A program made the position numbers and the translations under genes. The notes under the pieces are model-generated. The model saw nothing but the letters and a program-made list of their open reading frames with translations. It ran no database searches and was not told the DNA's origin. From contig QHVT01000013.1 of NCBI GenBank assembly GCA_003223645.1, forward strand, positions 94,482 to 158,481: a stretch of DNA of 64,000 nt. Reading direction: 5' to 3'. This stretch comes from Acidobacteriota bacterium (GTDB taxonomy: Bacteria; Acidobacteriota; Thermoanaerobaculia; Gp7-AA8). Positions 36,515 to 45,280 of the stretch are shown piece after piece; position 1 is the stretch's first letter; every line of letters starts with the position of its first letter.

Positions 36515-36645
36515 CACCGGTTCCTCGATTGCAGGCTCGTGTAAGACAGACACGGATTACGGCGTTTGGTCGGGCGCGATGTCGTTATCCACACGAATCG
36601 CAACAGTTGGATTGCTGCCCTGGGCCTTCGCCTGTGGTTGCGCAG

Positions 36646-39600
36646 TCAATTTCCGGCGGCCGCGATCGCGCCAGAGGTATTCCAGCGGCCTTCCGGATTG
36701 CCGTTGAGCGTGAAGGCGGCCCAATCTCGCGGATCCGGATAGTCGCCGTGCAGCATCTGCAACTGCGCGTGCCGCAGCGCGTCGGCCGCGGAGTCGCCGC
36801 TGAGGAGACGGCAGTAGAAGTGGCTCATCAGCGTCGCGGTCGCGTCGTCACTGATGTTCCACAGCGTCGAGATCACGCCGGGAGTCCCGGCATACAGCAG
36901 CGCGCGTGTCAGACCGACGATCTCGTCACCCGCGCTGCTCTTGCCGATGGCGGTCTGACATGCGGAGAGGACGACGAGATTCACGCCGGTCAGGTCGAGG
37001 TCCGATAGAATCTCGTGGACTTCGAGATTGCCGTCACTCCCATCGCCCCCGGCCAGTGCGAGGCGGCTGAACAGCGGCGCGTCGGCCTCGTAGAAACCGT
37101 GCGCGGCGATGTGCACGAGATCGACCTCGCCCTTCAACTGATACAGAAGGCTTTCTTTCGCCGCGGCGCCGACCATGGGCACCGATCGCAGTTCGGCTCC
37201 CACCATCATCGCTTCGCGCAACGCTCCCGGCAGCCTCGGTGACACCCCTGCGGGCGCGCCAAGAACGAGAGCCCGTCCATTCACGGGCGTCTCTTTCTCG
37301 CGCAGAAAACGGAGGGTGCTCGCGCTCGGCGCGTAGGTGATGGTGTAGTCCTCGATCAGATGCCGCTGTGTGGCCGGATCGCGAAACGCGCCAAACGGCA
37401 GGTAGTGCAGGCGGAGATGCGGCACGATGATGAGCCGTTGGTTGCGAACATGTTTACGCAGCGGCGCGAACAGCCGCTCGTACATCTCGTCGAGCGTGAC
37501 CTCGTCACAGGAGGCGTTCGGAACGCTCACTCCACGCGCGCTTTGTCCAAACTGCCGCATTGCGCACGCCGCGCGATCGATCCATGCCTCATCGACGGGC
37601 AGCAGCACATATTCGAGCATCGTGCGGTCGAGCACCCACGCGTGAACCATGTCGTGGGACACGAAGTAGCTGACCAGGGTCGTGGCGTGCGGGAGCTCGG
37701 CACGAATGGCCTCGATCGACGCCGTCTCGACGGCGGTGATCGACGAGTATTCGGGATCGGAGGCCTTCAGACGCGTCCTCAGCCCCGTGTAGCGCAGACG
37801 GGCGCCGCGAAGATCTTCCTCGAGATTTCTCGACGGCGCGGTCCGAGCCTCCTGCTGCCATCGTGCGATCTGCGACCGCAGCGCTTCCGCCTCCTGGGCG
37901 ATGGGACTGTCCGGATCACTTTTGGGCCGAATGCGGCGATTGCCGACGAGTTGCAGGAACGCGCGTGCACGCGCGCGCTCCGATACCTCGAACGCCTGAT
38001 CCGCATGGTTCGTCAGAACCAACGCTTCGATCAACATATCGAAATAAAAACGTCGGTTGCCGAGGAATCCGCTGAGGAGGTCGTCCTCCAGCACGCCATC
38101 CAGCGCGGCATCGAACGCTTCCGACGCCTTGGTCCCATATTCGACGCATCGCTCCCACTGCTCTTCTTCCGCGTACGTGACGGCGACGACTGCGAGCATA
38201 AGAGCACGGAGCTCGGCGTTCGGATTCAGGGCAAGAGCCCGCATTGCCGCTTCCCGGGCGGCGGGAAAGCGCCCCTGGCCGAGAGGCGACAGTATTCCGA
38301 GGAGCTCGGATTCAGCCCCCTTGAGAACGAGTCCACTGCGATCCACGGCCTTCAGATCGCCTATGGGGTTTGGCCCGCTAACGGTGCGGAGGAGTGCCGC
38401 AACCTCCTGCATGTTCTCTATCTCGCGCACTTCGGGTCGCTGCAACAAGCGATCGAGCGCTTGATTCAACTCCGCCGGCGTGCCGGTGTGGCCGGTCACG
38501 ACGACGTCAAGCAAAGCCTTTCCGAGCCCGGTTCCGCTCTTGCCGGCCAGCGCTCGTGCTTTCTCGAACCCGGAGCTGGCGGCATCGTCCGCCCCGAGGT
38601 CGAAATAAGCCCCCATCAGCTGGACCAGGACCGCTGACTCGAGCAGCGGGTCGTCGATCGTGGCTACGAGCTCCAGTGCCTTCTCGCGGTCCGCGATTGC
38701 CGCTTCGTAGCGGCCACGGTCCTGATACATGAAGGCTCGGCCCAGGAGGAGAGTCACCTGTCCTTTCACATCCCCGTTCGCCTTGGCGACCGGCAGGGCG
38801 TCCGCGTAGACCTGTTCCGCGGCGGCAACGCGGCTTCCTCGCTCGAGGATTGTGGCGCGATAGCCGAGCAGCGACACCTCCGCTGCCTGTTCGCCCGCTG
38901 CGCGCGCCAAGGCCAGCGAGCGATCGTTCCAACCAAGCGCCTCATCCGTTCGCCCGCCAAGCATCTCGATTTCGGAGAGACCGTACAGCGCTTCTACATC
39001 TCCCTCTCGCCGGTCATCGACGGTGAAAGGCACCCTTATCTTCGGCGCAGCCAGCGCCCTTTGATAGCTCTCTCTCGCGTCGTTCAGCCGCCATTGCCGC
39101 CGCCGCAGATGGCCGACATTCCGCGCAATCGAGCGGTCGAGCATCCCACCGAAGGGCCCGGCGAGCTGAGAGGCAATCATGAGTTGCGTCTCCGCCTTCT
39201 CCAGCTCTCCTGCCGCGATGAGCGCGGAGGCATATCCGTCTCGCGAGACCGCTTCGAAGAACTGTAAAGATCGAGAGTAGACGGATCTCGGCGCCAGCGG
39301 CGAGCCATTCAGGATGTCGCGAAGCTCCGCAAGGCCGTCGAGAGGAAATGGTGCATCGCGTCTCTTCGCCCTTTCCACGACCGCGAGTGCCTTCTCGAGG
39401 CTCGCGAGCTTGAGGTCGGGCCGGCGGCCGAACCTCCGCTCGTATTCGACCAGCACCCACAAGGCCTTCCACGCCGCAACTGGATCGCCGGCGGCCTCAA
39501 AGCGCCGGCCGGCCTCTTCCAGATGCAGACGCGCGGCGTCAACGTTCTTCGACTCGATCGCGGCGAGTCCGAAGAGAAAAGAGCAATGACCTTCGCGGAG

Positions 39601-39744
39601 CGCATTGCCAGGTTGGCGACACGCGGCGAGGACGGCGTTCGTCAGTGCTGCATCATCCGCGATCAGAGCCTTGTCGCTCTGCGCGGCGTGCACGTCGGCT
39701 GCAATGAGCAAGAGAATGAGGATCGGGGCGTGGCGGATGTTCAT
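36646..39744 (-). CDS. Exported TPR-CHAT protease
   Basis: A 1032-residue caspase-like protein with signal peptide MNIRHAPILILLLIAADVHA. The N-terminal 600 residues are TPR-type helical repeats. The C-terminal third is a CHAT domain with the catalytic pair His882 (VHIAAHGFYE) and Cys929 (VVLSACQTAIG), and the family segments LHYLPFGAF and ALLYAGTPGVISTLW. The end reads WAAFTLNGNPEGRW, typical of CHAT C-termini. Most CHAT proteases are cytoplasmic, so export is notable. It is encoded between two VWA paralogues on the same strand. Confidence 0.9.
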   Translation of the reverse strand: MNIRHAPILILLLIAADVHAAQSDKALIADDAALTNAVLAACRQPGNALREGHCSFLFGLAAIESKNVDAARLHLEEAGRRFEAAGDPVAAWKALWVLVEYERRFGRRPDLKLASLEKALAVVERAKRRDAPFPLDGLAELRDILNGSPLAPRSVYSRSLQFFEAVSRDGYASALIAAGELEKAETQLMIASQLAGPFGGMLDRSIARNVGHLRRRQWRLNDARESYQRALAAPKIRVPFTVDDRREGDVEALYGLSEIEMLGGRTDEALGWNDRSLALARAAGEQAAEVSLLGYRATILERGSRVAAAEQVYADALPVAKANGDVKGQVTLLLGRAFMYQDRGRYEAAIADREKALELVATIDDPLLESAVLVQLMGAYFDLGADDAASSGFEKARALAGKSGTGLGKALLDVVVTGHTGTPAELNQALDRLLQRPEVREIENMQEVAALLRTVSGPNPIGDLKAVDRSGLVLKGAESELLGILSPLGQGRFPAAREAAMRALALNPNAELRALMLAVVAVTYAEEEQWERCVEYGTKASEAFDAALDGVLEDDLLSGFLGNRRFYFDMLIEALVLTNHADQAFEVSERARARAFLQLVGNRRIRPKSDPDSPIAQEAEALRSQIARWQQEARTAPSRNLEEDLRGARLRYTGLRTRLKASDPEYSSITAVETASIEAIRAELPHATTLVSYFVSHDMVHAWVLDRTMLEYVLLPVDEAWIDRAACAMRQFGQSARGVSVPNASCDEVTLDEMYERLFAPLRKHVRNQRLIIVPHLRLHYLPFGAFRDPATQRHLIEDYTITYAPSASTLRFLREKETPVNGRALVLGAPAGVSPRLPGALREAMMVGAELRSVPMVGAAAKESLLYQLKGEVDLVHIAAHGFYEADAPLFSRLALAGGDGSDGNLEVHEILSDLDLTGVNLVVLSACQTAIGKSSAGDEIVGLTRALLYAGTPGVISTLWNISDDATATLMSHFYCRLLSGDSAADALRHAQLQMLHGDYPDPRDWAAFTLNGNPEGRWNTSGAIAAAGN

Positions 39745-39785
39745 CGCGATCGATGAGCCCTCTCTTCGAGAATGCGCCTGAGGAC

Positions 39786-41027
39786 CTACTGCTTCTTCTT
39801 TTTCCGGACAGGGTCGTTCTTCTTCGGTAACGGTTGGATCTCCGGCTTCTTCGGCAGCGCGTCGATTTCTTTCTTCTTCGGTGGCGCCTCGGCTTCCGGT
39901 TTCGGTGCGAGCTTCTTGTGCAGGGCTTCAATCAGGAGGAGATCGACGGCTTCGAAGTCGCTGGGCCGGAGCTTGCCCGCACCAGTGGTCTCGACCACGA
40001 CGTCGTCGCCTTGCTGCTTGACGATGCGCGTGATCTTTCCCGGATGGGACGGATGTCCCGGACGCGTGTAGTTGGTCGCCTCGAGTCCGTCGTCATGGAT
40101 GACAATCGTCGACGGGTAGGGATCGTCGAGGTCGAGACAATTCGTGACTTTTTCCCGGGCGCGCGTCGCAGTCTGCAACCGCGCCTCGGACATCATCGTG
40201 TCGTAGACCAGTTTCGGCGTGCAATCCGGATGCTGGGCAGACGAACAGACGCGTGTGACGTGCGGCGTCTGGATGGCTTCCGGCGGATAGAAGGTGACGA
40301 GTCCGTCGTTTGGTAAACAGGGAGAGAACGTGCAGGCGACTTCGCGATCGCGGACATATACGCCTTCGTTGTCCAGGGCGAGCTGACAGAGAAGCGCGGA
40401 GTCCTGATCGAAGCCGATGCCGACTGTGTTGATCACCGTGCGCCGTCCTTGACGCGCCTCCTGCAACTGCCTTACGAGCCTGAGGACCTCGCCGGTCGTT
40501 GGCCGCCCGTCCGACACGACGAACAACGTTCGTACGTTCGGCACCTGAAAACCGAGTTGCAGTGCCTCAGCCATCGGTGTCGCGCCGGCTGCCGACATAC
40601 TTGCGACATACTCCCTCGCCCGCGAGATCGACGCCGATCCCATCGTGCGAGCTCCGCCCGGCCATTCTGCAGCCACGTTGCCGAACGTAATGATCGTGAA
40701 GTTCGTGCCATCTCGCAGGCTGCTCAGCGCATGCAGCAACTCCCGTCGCGCGGATTCCATTTTCGAGATCTGCGGCGCCGACGGGACTGTGCGGCGGCTG
40801 TTGGTCTGTCCGGTTCCCGACCGCCACGCCTCATCGGGCTTGACGGTACCTGCCGGCACGCGCAGCGGCGTTCGCTCGGCCATGCTTCCCGACACATCGA
40901 GGAGGAAGGCCACACCGCCGTCTTCGATGGGGACGCCGTAGTACTCCTGCGCGTGTGCCCTCCAGCATAGGAAGGCGACGCAGAGAACGGCCCATACGCG
41001 GGCGAGGGCGAGGGCGTGTCGTGACAT
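39786..41027 (-). CDS. Secreted VWA-domain protein (paralogue 2)
   Basis: A 413-residue exported protein with signal peptide (LARVWAVLCVAFLCWRAHA) and a VWA domain that is nearly identical in many segments to paralogue 1, including EYYGVPIEDGGVAFLLDVSG, ISKMESARREL and VVETTGAG. The metal site is complete (DVSGS, TPMAEAL, VVSDGRP). It differs in a 30-residue insert after the metal motif (AERTPLRVPAGTVKPDEAW) and in a tail of repeated Pro-Lys-Lys units. It is 41 nt upstream of the CHAT gene, consistent with an operon VWA2-CHAT-VWA1. Confidence 0.9.
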   Translation of the reverse strand: MSRHALALARVWAVLCVAFLCWRAHAQEYYGVPIEDGGVAFLLDVSGSMAERTPLRVPAGTVKPDEAWRSGTGQTNSRRTVPSAPQISKMESARRELLHALSSLRDGTNFTIITFGNVAAEWPGGARTMGSASISRAREYVASMSAAGATPMAEALQLGFQVPNVRTLFVVSDGRPTTGEVLRLVRQLQEARQGRRTVINTVGIGFDQDSALLCQLALDNEGVYVRDREVACTFSPCLPNDGLVTFYPPEAIQTPHVTRVCSSAQHPDCTPKLVYDTMMSEARLQTATRAREKVTNCLDLDDPYPSTIVIHDDGLEATNYTRPGHPSHPGKITRIVKQQGDDVVVETTGAGKLRPSDFEAVDLLLIEALHKKLAPKPEAEAPPKKKEIDALPKKPEIQPLPKKNDPVRKKKKQ

Positions 41028-41051
41028 GAATGCCTCTTCGTGTGTGGATAG

Positions 41052-41228
41052 ACACGAATCAGCTGCGTTTGTCTGGTCAGATCCAGAAGTGCCGCGAAAC
41101 CGGGGTCAACTCCAACCTTCAATGTCTTCCAGAGCGTGATTCCCGATGGGACGGCGATGATCGACTATCGTTTCGCGTTCACCCTGAATGGCGATCCGCA
41201 GGGAATGTGGCGGTCGATTCGTCCTTAG
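41052..41228 (+). other. Short gene remnant
   Basis: A frame of about 58 residues between two stop codons, with the protein-like tail PTFNVFQSVIPDGTAMIDYR followed by FAFTLNGDPQGMW. The last part resembles the end of the CHAT protein nearby (FTLNGNPEGRW). It has no start codon with a ribosome binding site and is opposite in strand to its neighbours, so it is read as a fragment. Confidence 0.3.
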
Positions 41229-41257
41229 ACGGCGCCGCCGCCCCTCTTGCCGCGAAG

Positions 41258-42691
41258 TTACTGCGCCGTCGAGCCGTTCCGCGCACCGGCGGCTCGCACG
41301 GCGCGCGCGACATCAACGAGACTCGTGAATGGCTCAAAACGAGCGATGGCACCGTCGCGGACGAGGCGGCCGAGCTTCCCGCCCGATCGGACGTACACCG
41401 GCAGAGACGTCGCCGGCGTGGATCGGAGCAGTTTCCAGCGCGTTTCGTCCGGCGGCATCGGTCGAGCCAGTCGCGCGATATCGACGAACGTCGCGCCGGA
41501 TCGCGCCAGCAGTCGTGCGAGGCGTTCGCCGTCGCGAGCCGCGTCGATGGCGAGCACCGACCCGCCGCCGTCCGTCAGCAGATCGGGGGAGGCCTGAAGA
41601 CCCTCGCCGATCGACTGGAGGTCGGCCTCGCTGAAGCTCGCGAGCGTCAGCGAGCTCTCCGTCGCGGAGGCGATCACGGCTCTGGCGGTCGTGGCGTCGT
41701 TGTTCAGCAGCGCGGCGCGGAGGAAGACCGCGATACGTGACGGCAGGGCATCTTTCGGTGTGTTCTGCGCGATCGCCCGCCACACCTGCGGAGTGCGCGC
41801 GGCCGCGGCACGCAGGCGGGTTCGCCGCAGGGTCTCCGCAGCGGCGGAGCCGAGGGTCGAATCCGTGCGCGCCAGCTGCTCGAGCTCGCGGACCGTCGTA
41901 TCGGCGAGCTCGCCGGAGTCGGCGCCGAGGAACGCCTTTGCGGTCGCCTCCGCGGGGGACGGTGGCGGCGCGACGGTCGCGGCGGAGACGGTTGCGGGGG
42001 CGTTTGTCGCGGTGTTTGTGGGAGCGGCGTCCGTCGAGGCCAGGAACGCGAATTCGGAAGGCTGCAGCAGGGCCACCGAGTTGCTGTCGACGGCGAGGGT
42101 GTCGACCCAGCGCGCGAGCTGCGTTTCGCGCTCGGCGATGGCCGCCTTCCGCTGCGCTTCCGGCGGCAACGGCGTTCGAAGCTCGAACGCGAGGATGTAC
42201 TGGTGCCGTGACCTGGTCGACGGCTCGGAGTATGCGAGCGGCACCTGTTCCAGCAGGACCAGCGTCGGCGTCGATCCACCGGCCGCGAAGGTCATGCCGT
42301 TCCCATTCCCCACGAGTCGCACGTGCGCGACGCTGAGTCGAGACGGCGTCTGCCTCGTCCCGAACCCGGAGCTCTTTTTCTGCACGTGCCACGACCCGGG
42401 CAGTTGCTCCTCGGCCCCGCTGACGAGCGCATCGACCGAATAGCCGGTGCGCGAGGTCGACAGATCGGTAAAGGAGAGGAGCAGCATCGCTCCGCTGTCG
42501 TCGCGGCAGGCGAGGACCGGAGGCGTCGTGACCCCTTCCGCGACCAGCCACGCCGGCGCCTCCGCAGGGCGTTCGCATTTCCACTGTGACGGCGGGTCGG
42601 AGACGCGGACCGGCGCGGGGAGCATAGGCTGAGCCGCCACACCGAGGGAGAGGGCGGCGGCGATGAGTGTCGCGAGACAGTGCATGTTCAT
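41258..42691 (-). CDS. Secreted protein of unknown function
   Basis: A 477-residue exported protein with signal peptide (HCLATLIAAALSLGVAA). The first half (about 25-230) looks like a beta-rich domain with paired cysteines (WKCERP, LACRDD). The second half is Ala-rich and helical, possibly repeat-like, ending VDVARAVRAAGARNGSTAQ. No family or catalytic motif is recognised. Its ATG overlaps the stop of the HExxH lipoprotein gene by 4 nt, so it belongs to the same operon. Confidence 0.75.
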   Translation of the reverse strand: MNMHCLATLIAAALSLGVAAQPMLPAPVRVSDPPSQWKCERPAEAPAWLVAEGVTTPPVLACRDDSGAMLLLSFTDLSTSRTGYSVDALVSGAEEQLPGSWHVQKKSSGFGTRQTPSRLSVAHVRLVGNGNGMTFAAGGSTPTLVLLEQVPLAYSEPSTRSRHQYILAFELRTPLPPEAQRKAAIAERETQLARWVDTLAVDSNSVALLQPSEFAFLASTDAAPTNTATNAPATVSAATVAPPPSPAEATAKAFLGADSGELADTTVRELEQLARTDSTLGSAAAETLRRTRLRAAAARTPQVWRAIAQNTPKDALPSRIAVFLRAALLNNDATTARAVIASATESSLTLASFSEADLQSIGEGLQASPDLLTDGGGSVLAIDAARDGERLARLLARSGATFVDIARLARPMPPDETRWKLLRSTPATSLPVYVRSGGKLGRLVRDGAIARFEPFTSLVDVARAVRAAGARNGSTAQ

Positions 42692-43818
42692 GATTGCGCT
42701 CCTGCATTGGCGGGGCATGGGGTGGACGAGGCGGGGGGGAGTGAGCTTCGGGCGCGGCCGACGGCGTCGAACAGCGTGAGCCCTTCTCCCGATCGCCCGG
42801 GGAATACCCAGCTGCGCCATTCGTCCCGCGTGAGTTGATCGAGGATCACGGCTTCGAGTGCGCCCGTGATCGAGAAGTACGGCACCATCGAGAGATCCGG
42901 CACGACCCCATAGTCGATCGTCTGTCCAAGAACGCTCGTGTCGGGACGGCCGAGGAGTGTCGCAGCCGTGCGCTCGAGATAGAGCGGAATGCCTTCGGTT
43001 CGCTCCCAGATGTCCTCTTCCATCACGGGAGTCGGTAGGTCGCGATGGCGGATCCGCCTCAGCTCGATGAACTCATCGACGCAGGCGCGTGCCTCGACGT
43101 CTTCGGTGTGCTTCTCCGCGCCGGCTCGCGCGGCCCACGCCAGCGCGCGGATCTCGCGCGAGAGAAGCCCGTTCCGTTCCGCCTCGGTGGTGTATGCGTT
43201 CTGAAGCTCCGCGCGCGACGCGTATGCACCGGATTGAGGGTTGCCGGGAAGGCGCATCTCGAGCGGTACATCGTTCTCGCGATCGACTTGGTAGTAGGCG
43301 TGAAATCCCTCGTGAATGGCCGTTAAGACGATGTCTTTTAGATCCTCGCGATTCGGGTCGAGCCTCACGGCGAGGACCGCCCGCTCGTCCGCGAGCCCGA
43401 CCTCAATGCCGGGAACGAACGAGTAGCGCGCAGTGAAACGGCCGGCGATCTCGTTCGCTCGCAGGGGACCGGCCAGCCCCGGCACGCATCGGCCGATGCA
43501 GTACAGCGCCTCGCCGGCCGCATCGACCAGCAGCGGATGCGATGCCAGCGTGTAGCCGGGCCACAGACGGCCATCGAGCAGGAATGTGAGATCGGTGATC
43601 ACGGCGGCGGTGTATATCGGTAGTGACGCGATCCCGACCGCAGACCAGTGGATGGCGTTGCGGTCGGGAGTCGCGATCGGTGTCGGTGGTTGGTCGGGGC
43701 CGTCCACCGATGTGCATGAGAGAAACGAAAGGACTCCGGTGATCGCTGCAGCGGCCGCTCGCCGGGAGAGACGGACGAACCGGCCGGAGCGTTGACTGAC
43801 TACGGGCCGCTGCGGCAT
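42688..43818 (-). CDS. Lipoprotein with an HExxH metallopeptidase motif
   Basis: A 376-residue protein. The N-terminus has a basic stretch and a hydrophobic segment ending in a lipobox-like LSFLSC, so it is probably a membrane-anchored lipoprotein. His169-Glu170-x2-His173 (AIHEGFHAYYQ) is a zinc-protease motif in a helix. A downstream Glu-rich region (TTEAERNGLLSREIRALAW) could supply the third ligand. No precise peptidase family is recognised. It is translationally coupled to the next gene (ATGA) and starts 3 nt after the stop of the small secreted protein gene. Confidence 0.8.
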   Translation of the reverse strand: MPQRPVVSQRSGRFVRLSRRAAAAAITGVLSFLSCTSVDGPDQPPTPIATPDRNAIHWSAVGIASLPIYTAAVITDLTFLLDGRLWPGYTLASHPLLVDAAGEALYCIGRCVPGLAGPLRANEIAGRFTARYSFVPGIEVGLADERAVLAVRLDPNREDLKDIVLTAIHEGFHAYYQVDRENDVPLEMRLPGNPQSGAYASRAELQNAYTTEAERNGLLSREIRALAWAARAGAEKHTEDVEARACVDEFIELRRIRHRDLPTPVMEEDIWERTEGIPLYLERTAATLLGRPDTSVLGQTIDYGVVPDLSMVPYFSITGALEAVILDQLTRDEWRSWVFPGRSGEGLTLFDAVGRARSSLPPASSTPCPANAGAQS

Positions 43819-43821
43819 GAG

Positions 43822-44217
43822 CTAGTCTTTCTTCTTGTAGGCCCACTCCTGGTTCGGCTTGGGCACGTCGCGCTGATAAACCAGAGCCGCGGAGCTGTCG
43901 AGCAGACTGGTTTTCGCCACCTCCACGGACTGCTTCACCGCATACGCGTAGAAGTTGTTTTGCGAAACAGGCGTGCGATCGACCCGGTAGACGGCGTCCT
44001 TCAGAAATTCCGAACGCGTGTAGAAGTTGTAGACCTGAACGTTCGACTCGGTGGACGTGCACTTGTACTCATACTGGTCGTGCATAACCGAGCCCGAGTC
44101 GAGACACGGACGCAGCCATGGACGCTGGACGACGGTTCCCGACGGCGGGTCATCCGCAAACGCCGCAACCGCGCCCAGGAGAAGGAATAGTGAAACGAAA
44201 AGCCTCACACGAGACAT
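43822..44217 (-). CDS. Small secreted protein of unknown function
   Basis: A 131-residue exported protein with a clear signal peptide (MSRVRLFVSLFLLLGAVAAFA) and a mature part rich in Tyr and polar residues, with two cysteines (RPCLDSG, YKCTST). ATG follows AGGAGGGTTTCT, a strong ribosome binding site. It is the first gene after the likely sigma-54 promoter at 44273-44286 and leads the HExxH lipoprotein operon. No family is recognised. Confidence 0.78.
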   Translation of the reverse strand: MSRVRLFVSLFLLLGAVAAFADDPPSGTVVQRPWLRPCLDSGSVMHDQYEYKCTSTESNVQVYNFYTRSEFLKDAVYRVDRTPVSQNNFYAYAVKQSVEVAKTSLLDSSAALVYQRDVPKPNQEWAYKKKD

Positions 44218-44272
44218 AGAAACCCTCCTATTGTTGATTTATGGGTGAACGACCCCGATTCACGCGATTTCT

Positions 44273-44286
44273 GCACCGGCCGTGCC
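44273..44286 (-). promoter_or_regulatory. Sigma-54 (-24/-12) promoter for the secreted-protein operon
   Basis: On the minus strand GGCACGGCCGGTGC matches the consensus GGCACG-N4-TTGC except for one T, with GG and GC exactly 10 bp apart. It lies between the kinase stop codon and the small secreted protein gene, with a predicted start near 44261 and a 44-nt leader. The gene for an FHA-type sigma-54 activator is just upstream at 45277-47052. Confidence 0.5.
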
Positions 44287-44293
44287 CGAGATT

Positions 44294-45280
44294 TCATGGC
44301 ATTTCCGATTCAAATCGCCAAGTTAATGGGCGTCTTATGACAACAACGTGCGCGGACGTGCCACGATCCTGCGCAATAGCGACTGCAGGCCTTTCATGCC
44401 CACAGTGCCGCGCGATTTCATGCAGCACGGCGTCCGCCGAGACGTAGCGGTTTCGCGGTTGCTTTTCGAGAAGACATGCGATCAGCCCGGAGAGCCATCG
44501 GGGTGTCGCCGGACGCAGGTTCCGTACGTTCCGGACCGGCTCCCGAATATGCGCGAGCAGCGTTCCCAGTGACGATGCGCGGCGGTGGGGCACCGCTCCG
44601 GTGAGCATCTCGAAGAGCACGATCCCGAGGGCATAGAGGTCGGTGCGGGCATCGATGCCTCGTCCCAGCGCCTGCTCCGGGGCGAGATATTCGAGCGTTC
44701 CGATCACGTTTTCATTGCCACGGGTCTTTGTGCAGGTGTTCGTTTGACGGGCCAGTCCGAAATCCCCGAGAAGGACCCCCGCACCGGCGTCGAGAAGAAT
44801 GTTCCCCGGCTTGACGTCACAATGGACGATAGAGCGTTCGTGCAGCGCGGCCAGCGCACGAAGAACCTGCTCGGCAATGTCGATCACGCGGCCAACGCGC
44901 AGCGGGCCGTCCTTCAGAGCATCACGAAGCGATCCCTCGCGCGCGAGCTCCATGGTCAGATAGGTGGGCGGTCCCTCGGCATAGTCGAAGACGCGCACGA
45001 CGTGCGCACAATCGATAGCCCGCGCAACCGCCGCCTCGTGCCGGAAGCGTACGAGCGCCGCCTCGGTCGACCGGTCCGGCCGCAGGACTTTCACCGCGAC
45101 GGCGCGGGAGGTCCTGAAGTCGTCGGCGGAATAGACGACGGAGGAGCCGCCGACGCCGAGGACGTTGCGAATCGCATAACGGGACCCGAGATGCGTGCCG
45201 GGTGGAATGATCGCAATCGTGGCGCCGAGGTTGCCGGAAAAGACGTCGACGGTTTCGGTCTCGGCGCGGCAGTTCGTCAC
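44294..45280 (-). CDS. Serine/threonine protein kinase
   Basis: A 328-residue cytoplasmic Hanks-type kinase. It has a Gly-rich loop LGVGGSSVVYSA, the ATP-binding Lys in VAVKVLRPD, catalytic loop HCDVKPGNILL, metal-binding DFG in LGDFGLAR and the APE-like LAPEQALGRG. The catalytic loop has Cys where most have Arg (HRD), making this a non-RD kinase. It lacks a membrane helix and sensor domain. Its start overlaps the stop of the FHA activator gene (ATGA), so the two are probably partners, since FHA domains bind phosphothreonine. Confidence 0.9.
   Translation of the reverse strand: MTNCRAETETVDVFSGNLGATIAIIPPGTHLGSRYAIRNVLGVGGSSVVYSADDFRTSRAVAVKVLRPDRSTEAALVRFRHEAAVARAIDCAHVVRVFDYAEGPPTYLTMELAREGSLRDALKDGPLRVGRVIDIAEQVLRALAALHERSIVHCDVKPGNILLDAGAGVLLGDFGLARQTNTCTKTRGNENVIGTLEYLAPEQALGRGIDARTDLYALGIVLFEMLTGAVPHRRASSLGTLLAHIREPVRNVRNLRPATPRWLSGLIACLLEKQPRNRYVSADAVLHEIARHCGHERPAVAIAQDRGTSAHVVVIRRPLTWRFESEMP

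Noticed and set aside
41028..41257. Sigma-54 promoter before the VWA2-CHAT-VWA1 genes
   Set aside because: No GG-N10-GC pair with acceptable flanks was found on the minus strand, so this unit may be read through from the upstream genes or use another promoter.
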